Shown here piece by piece: positions 61,159 to 64,000 of a DNA stretch of 64,000 bases. The stretch covers positions 37,138-101,137 of the forward strand of contig NSIP01000008.1 of the NCBI GenBank assembly GCA_002737725.1, read 5' to 3'. Under the pieces are notes generated by a model. It ran no database searches, had not been told where the DNA came from, and saw only the letters and a list, made by a program, of their open reading frames with translations. The first letter of the stretch is position 1; every line of letters begins with the position of its first letter. A program made the position numbers and the translations under genes. The stretch is from Rhodospirillaceae bacterium. Its GTDB lineage: Bacteria; Pseudomonadota; Alphaproteobacteria; Rhodospirillales; Rhodospirillaceae.

Positions 61159-62241
61159 TTAAGGAGGCGCGAAGACGGATTGAACCCGAGAAGATGCTGG
61201 ATGAATCATCTCCATCAGCAAGCCTTCGCGCAAGCCGCGGTCTGCGACCCTGAGCTTGCCGACGGGCCAAGCAATGCAGATCGCCTCAAGTATAGCGCAT
61301 CCTGGCAGAACCAGGTCAGCCCTCTGCCAGCCAATGCAGGGTTCAGCGGCGCGTTGCTGAAGCGACATTTTGCACAACGCATGGCTTTTGTTCAGCAGCA
61401 TGTCAAAGTCGAGCATGATGCCGTCAACGATGGTGCGATCATACCGCGGCAAGCCCAGCGACAGGCCACCCAGCGTGGTCACCGTGCCCGACGTGCCAAT
61501 CATTTGCATTTGCCCAGCAGCGATCAAATCGCGCAGGCCGTGTTTGCGTTCAAAGGGGTCTAGCAAACGGCCCGCATGATCAGCCACCTCTTTATAGGTG
61601 CGTTCGCATAAATCACCGCCGCCGCAATCCTCGGCCACCGTCACCACGCCCATGGGCAGTGAGATACAATCAATGACAGACAAAGCACCATCGCCGTGAA
61701 CTTTGACGTACAACACCTCTGTTGATCCGCCACCGATATCAAACAGCAAGGCATGCGGCACGGCATGATCGAGCAACCCTACGCAACCTTTCAGCGCGAG
61801 CGTGGCTTCTTCATTCGCAGTTATAATTTCAAGGTCAATTCCGGACTCGCGTTTGACGCGGTCCAAAAACTCTTCGCAATTGGCGGCGCGGCGGCAAGCC
61901 TCGGTCGCCACATGACGCGCCAGCACAACATCGCGTTTTTGTAATTTCTCGGCGCATCGTTTCAACGCATCGACCGTGCGATCCATCGCCTCGAGCGACA
62001 AAACGCCGCTTCGACTTAAGCCTTCGCCCAGGCGCGTGACGCGCGAAAATGAATCAACAACATAAAAATCTCCGCCGTTGGGCCGAGCCATCAACATGCG
62101 GCAGTTGTTGGTGCCCAAATCGATCGCGGCAAAGACCGAGACCGAGCGCGCCTGTGCACGGTCATCGGCCCGCTCTTCCGCCCGACAGATACTGGCTTGA
62201 CCTTGCGGCGGTTCGCCGTCGGCCCAGCGACCGTGATTCAT
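61159..62241 (-). CDS. ppx: Ppx/GppA phosphatase family protein
   Basis: The 360-residue protein has the sugar-kinase/Hsp70-like fold of exopolyphosphatases: VFAAIDLGTNNCRMLMARP, FSRVTRLGEGLSRSG, the catalytic Glu region ITANEEATLALKGCV, and the phosphate loop LLFDIGGGSTEVLYV. Members degrade polyphosphate or pppGpp. The protein is of the short type, lacking the C-terminal HD domain of E. coli Ppx. A 35-residue non-conserved leader precedes the domain, so translation may begin later. It is likely cotranscribed with rlmE. Confidence 0.9.
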   Translation of the reverse strand: MNHGRWADGEPPQGQASICRAEERADDRAQARSVSVFAAIDLGTNNCRMLMARPNGGDFYVVDSFSRVTRLGEGLSRSGVLSLEAMDRTVDALKRCAEKLQKRDVVLARHVATEACRRAANCEEFLDRVKRESGIDLEIITANEEATLALKGCVGLLDHAVPHALLFDIGGGSTEVLYVKVHGDGALSVIDCISLPMGVVTVAEDCGGGDLCERTYKEVADHAGRLLDPFERKHGLRDLIAAGQMQMIGTSGTVTTLGGLSLGLPRYDRTIVDGIMLDFDMLLNKSHALCKMSLQQRAAEPCIGWQRADLVLPGCAILEAICIAWPVGKLRVADRGLREGLLMEMIHPASSRVQSVFAPP

Positions 62242-62307
62242 AGCCGAACACCCCGTTCGTCGTCGCAGCGCTGCAAATCCTCAAGCCTGCGCGATGACTG
62301 ACCCCAC

Positions 62308-62380
62308 TCGTGGAGCGGATTTTACATTCGCAAGGTTTCACTCAGAAACGGGATGCGAATGTGAAAATCGGACCACTCGT
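62308..62380 (+). repeat. Dispersed palindromic repeat, copy D
   Basis: The left arm has GTGGAGCGGATTTTACATTC and ends ATTCGCA. The right arm has GGATGCGAATGTGAAAATC followed by GGACCACTC. The core arms ACATTCGCA (62324-62332) and TGCGAATGT (62354-62362) are perfect complements. It combines the left flank of copy B with the right flank of copy C. It lies in the gap between the ppx start and the 3' end of the MFS gene. Confidence 0.8.
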
Positions 62381-62441
62381 GTCATGCTAACGACTTCAGG
62401 GGGCCCGGTGAAGGGCTCAAACGTCTAAAAAAGGATGAATC

Positions 62442-63638
62442 TCAAGGCTTTGGTATTGGTTTGACGCTGTGTTGGCGCGTCGCGGACTCGGCCATAAACC
62501 GCCACGCCTGGGCAATAATAAACGTCAGCACCACCGCAATGACAACATACATGGCGCGGAAGCCAAACTGCTGAATCAATGCGCCAGCCAGCAGTGTACC
62601 GACAATGCGCCCGGCCAGTTGGGTGGACGTGCTGATGCCTTGAATCATGCCAGAATACCCTTCGGTCGCGTGGCGCGAAATCACACTGGCCAACACCGTG
62701 CCCCACAAGGGTGCGGCGAACGATACGAACATCAAGAACAGAAATGCATATGCGGAGCCTGCGAACGTGATGAACAGTAAGATTGACGCGAAGTCCACCA
62801 CGGCGGCGATCAGCACAGTTTTTTCATCGCCAAAGCGCTTGGTGAAAAAACCCACCAATCCAAAACTAGTCAGCAAAAACCCGACGCTCAGCAGCGAGTA
62901 GAAATAACTGGTTTGACTTGCCGTCCAGCCTACCGACATTCCCCAAAACGGATAGAGCAATTGCTCGGCGTTGAACTTAAACCCCGAGGCAAAAATCATC
63001 GCTGCCAGAATTAGAAGTGCAGGCGAGCGTACAATGGCGCGAAAATCTGGCTTGGATTTTGGCTTTCCGGGTGAGGTTGCTACAGCGGGGTCTTTCTTTG
63101 CATCCTTCATCAGGAAGAAGACAACCAGCGCCGCCGCCAACGACAAACCACCCGCCACCATGCACGCCAAGAAGTGGTCAAAATCAGCTTCATGTCCCGT
63201 CATGAAGAACCCGCCCAGAGATGGACCAATGGCCAGACCCGCGCCCATGGAGCCGAACACATACCCCATGCTTTTGGCGCGATCTTTGGGCGCGGTGGTC
63301 TCGGCCATATACGCCAGCGCGATAGAGTTGGAGCCGTGAAACACCCCTTGCAGAGCGCGCGTGAGAAATAACGCCCACAGAGAATTGGCAAAGGCAAAGG
63401 CCATGAACGCCACGGCGGTGCCCGCTAGCGTACACGTCATGGCGGTGCGACGGCCCAGCTTATCGGAGACGCGACCCCACAGGGGATTGCCGATGATGCC
63501 AACCAACGGCATGAGCGTGAACAGCACCGACACCTCAAACGGCGTGGCCCCATAATTCGTGCCCAGATACGGCAGCATGGGCAGCACCAAGCTGACGGGG
63601 ATGGCGTTGATTAAAACAGCAGCTAAAACGACAAACAT
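62442..63638 (-). CDS. MFS transporter
   Basis: I start at the ATG at 63638, which has AGGGGA upstream and gives 398 residues (MFVVLAAVLINAIPVSLVLP). The open frame continues 61 codons further through a tandem repeat with no similarity. Twelve membrane helices are expected. The loop motif GNPLWGRVSDKLGRRTAMTC is the canonical MFS signature after helix 2, and GSMGAGLAIGPSLGGFF is typical of drug/sugar efflux members (TetA-like). The substrate is unknown. The 115 bp between its 3' end and the ppx gene side hold repeat copy D. Confidence 0.88.
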   Translation of the reverse strand: MFVVLAAVLINAIPVSLVLPMLPYLGTNYGATPFEVSVLFTLMPLVGIIGNPLWGRVSDKLGRRTAMTCTLAGTAVAFMAFAFANSLWALFLTRALQGVFHGSNSIALAYMAETTAPKDRAKSMGYVFGSMGAGLAIGPSLGGFFMTGHEADFDHFLACMVAGGLSLAAALVVFFLMKDAKKDPAVATSPGKPKSKPDFRAIVRSPALLILAAMIFASGFKFNAEQLLYPFWGMSVGWTASQTSYFYSLLSVGFLLTSFGLVGFFTKRFGDEKTVLIAAVVDFASILLFITFAGSAYAFLFLMFVSFAAPLWGTVLASVISRHATEGYSGMIQGISTSTQLAGRIVGTLLAGALIQQFGFRAMYVVIAVVLTFIIAQAWRFMAESATRQHSVKPIPKP

Positions 63639-63661
63639 AGTTTCCCCTGAGGTCCCCCGAC

Positions 63662-63706
63662 CAACCGACTTGCCCGCAACCGACTTGCCCGCAACCGACC
63701 CGCCCC
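63662..63706 (+). repeat. Three-copy 15-bp tandem repeat upstream of the MFS gene
   Basis: CAACCGACTTGCCCG occurs twice exactly (63662-63676, 63677-63691) and once with changes (63692-63706). It lies 24 bp before the MFS start codon, in the leader. If translation began further upstream it would encode SVAGK repeats. Confidence 0.85.
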
Positions 63707-63952
63707 CAACAGACCCGAAAGTCAGGGATAAGCCTGACGATATGGCACTCTTATATATATCTAGGACAACACCTCTCGCCCCAACGACCGCCGGGTGGAG
63801 GACATGGGCCCGACGTGCCACAGCCCCCCGGCGCTAGACCCAGGGCTGGACAGGGCGCGGCGCTCATGCCATTTCACGCCCAACCCCGTGCCGCTAAGCT
63901 GTCGTTAAGCGGTGCTGGGTTATTCTCACGGCCCTCCTGGTGGGGGCCCAGA

Positions 63953-64000
63953 TGGGGGATCGTCTAACGGTAGGACAGCGGACTCTGACTCCGCCAGTCT
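63953..64000 (+). tRNA. tRNA-Gln (anticodon CTG), 5' part
   Basis: TGGGGGATCGTCTAACGGTA starts an acceptor stem and D arm. GCGGA-CTCTGAC-TCCGC forms a perfect 5-bp anticodon stem with a 7-base loop whose anticodon is CTG, decoding CAG. The sequence agrees closely with alphaproteobacterial tRNA-Gln. The window stops in the variable region, so the T arm and 3' end are not seen. Confidence 0.93.

Overview
The window looks like a chromosomal segment of an alphaproteobacterium. The evidence is gene order: rpsF-rpsR-DUF2232-rplI, fabD-fabG-acpP-fabF-mltG, lptD-surA-pdxA-rsmA, dnaB-alr-mlaE-mlaF-radA-cvpA-purF-SDR, guaB-rsmB-guaA and ppx-rlmE. DUF2794 and DUF2232 proteins and a 'GTGCGGAAAAGTGG' type intergenic repeat, both familiar from alphaproteobacteria, agree. 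The base composition is moderately GC-rich. LptD/LptF, SurA, BamB, MlaEF and a TonB-dependent receptor show an LPS-bearing Gram-negative envelope. I cannot name a genus from the sequence alone.

Layout. 1-4.7 kb (minus): the 5' part of an acetolactate synthase large subunit gene, miaA, a DUF1015 gene and pepA. 4.8-10.3 kb (plus): a coupled run of a CoxL-like molybdopterin oxidoreductase, a CysQ-like phosphatase, Sua5-type threonylcarbamoyl-AMP synthase and a D-2-hydroxyglutarate-dehydrogenase-like flavoprotein. 10.3-11.1 kb: an OmpA-like C-terminal remnant and a small secreted protein. 11.2-18.3 kb (plus): envelope biogenesis (lptF, lptD, Sel1 protein, surA) followed by pdxA and rsmA. 18.3-27.7 kb (mostly minus): gmk-yicC, then a foreign-looking block (truncated EAL gene, truncated kaiB, SDR, two TerC proteins), then the fatty acid cluster mltG-fabF-acpP-fabG-fabD. 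27.9-31.6 kb (plus): a small regulatory module (DUF2975, XRE, decayed third gene) and the S6/S18/L9 operon with a putative structured leader and a strong terminator. 31.7-35.1 kb: CobW-type metallochaperone, WD40 protein and an MFS exporter, flanked by palindromic repeats. 35.3-44.0 kb (plus): dnaB, alr, mlaE-mlaF, radA, cvpA, purF, SDR. 44.0-47.8 kb (minus): der, bamB and a TPR membrane protein. 48-55 kb: small hypotheticals, a TonB receptor, an ABC-F ATPase and a flavin reductase-like protein. 55.4-59.8 kb (minus): guaA, rsmB, guaB. 59.9-63.6 kb: a decayed DUF1003 gene, rlmE, ppx and an MFS transporter. The window ends inside a tRNA-Gln gene.

Most of the window is housekeeping core. The unusual material is in the seams: (i) head-truncated kaiB and EAL-domain remnants that meet at one breakpoint; (ii) a four-copy family of palindromic repeats placed just after stop codons; (iii) a DUF1003 gene that appears to have lost its start codon and gained one internal stop; (iv) a possible ribbon-helix-helix gene broken by one stop codon; (v) ribosomal protein S6 with a long Phe-Gly-Gly/Arg-Gly-Gly tail; (vi) an lpt cluster with no lptG. 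I found no CRISPR array, prophage or insertion sequence with a recognisable transposase, and no clear new multi-gene defence system.
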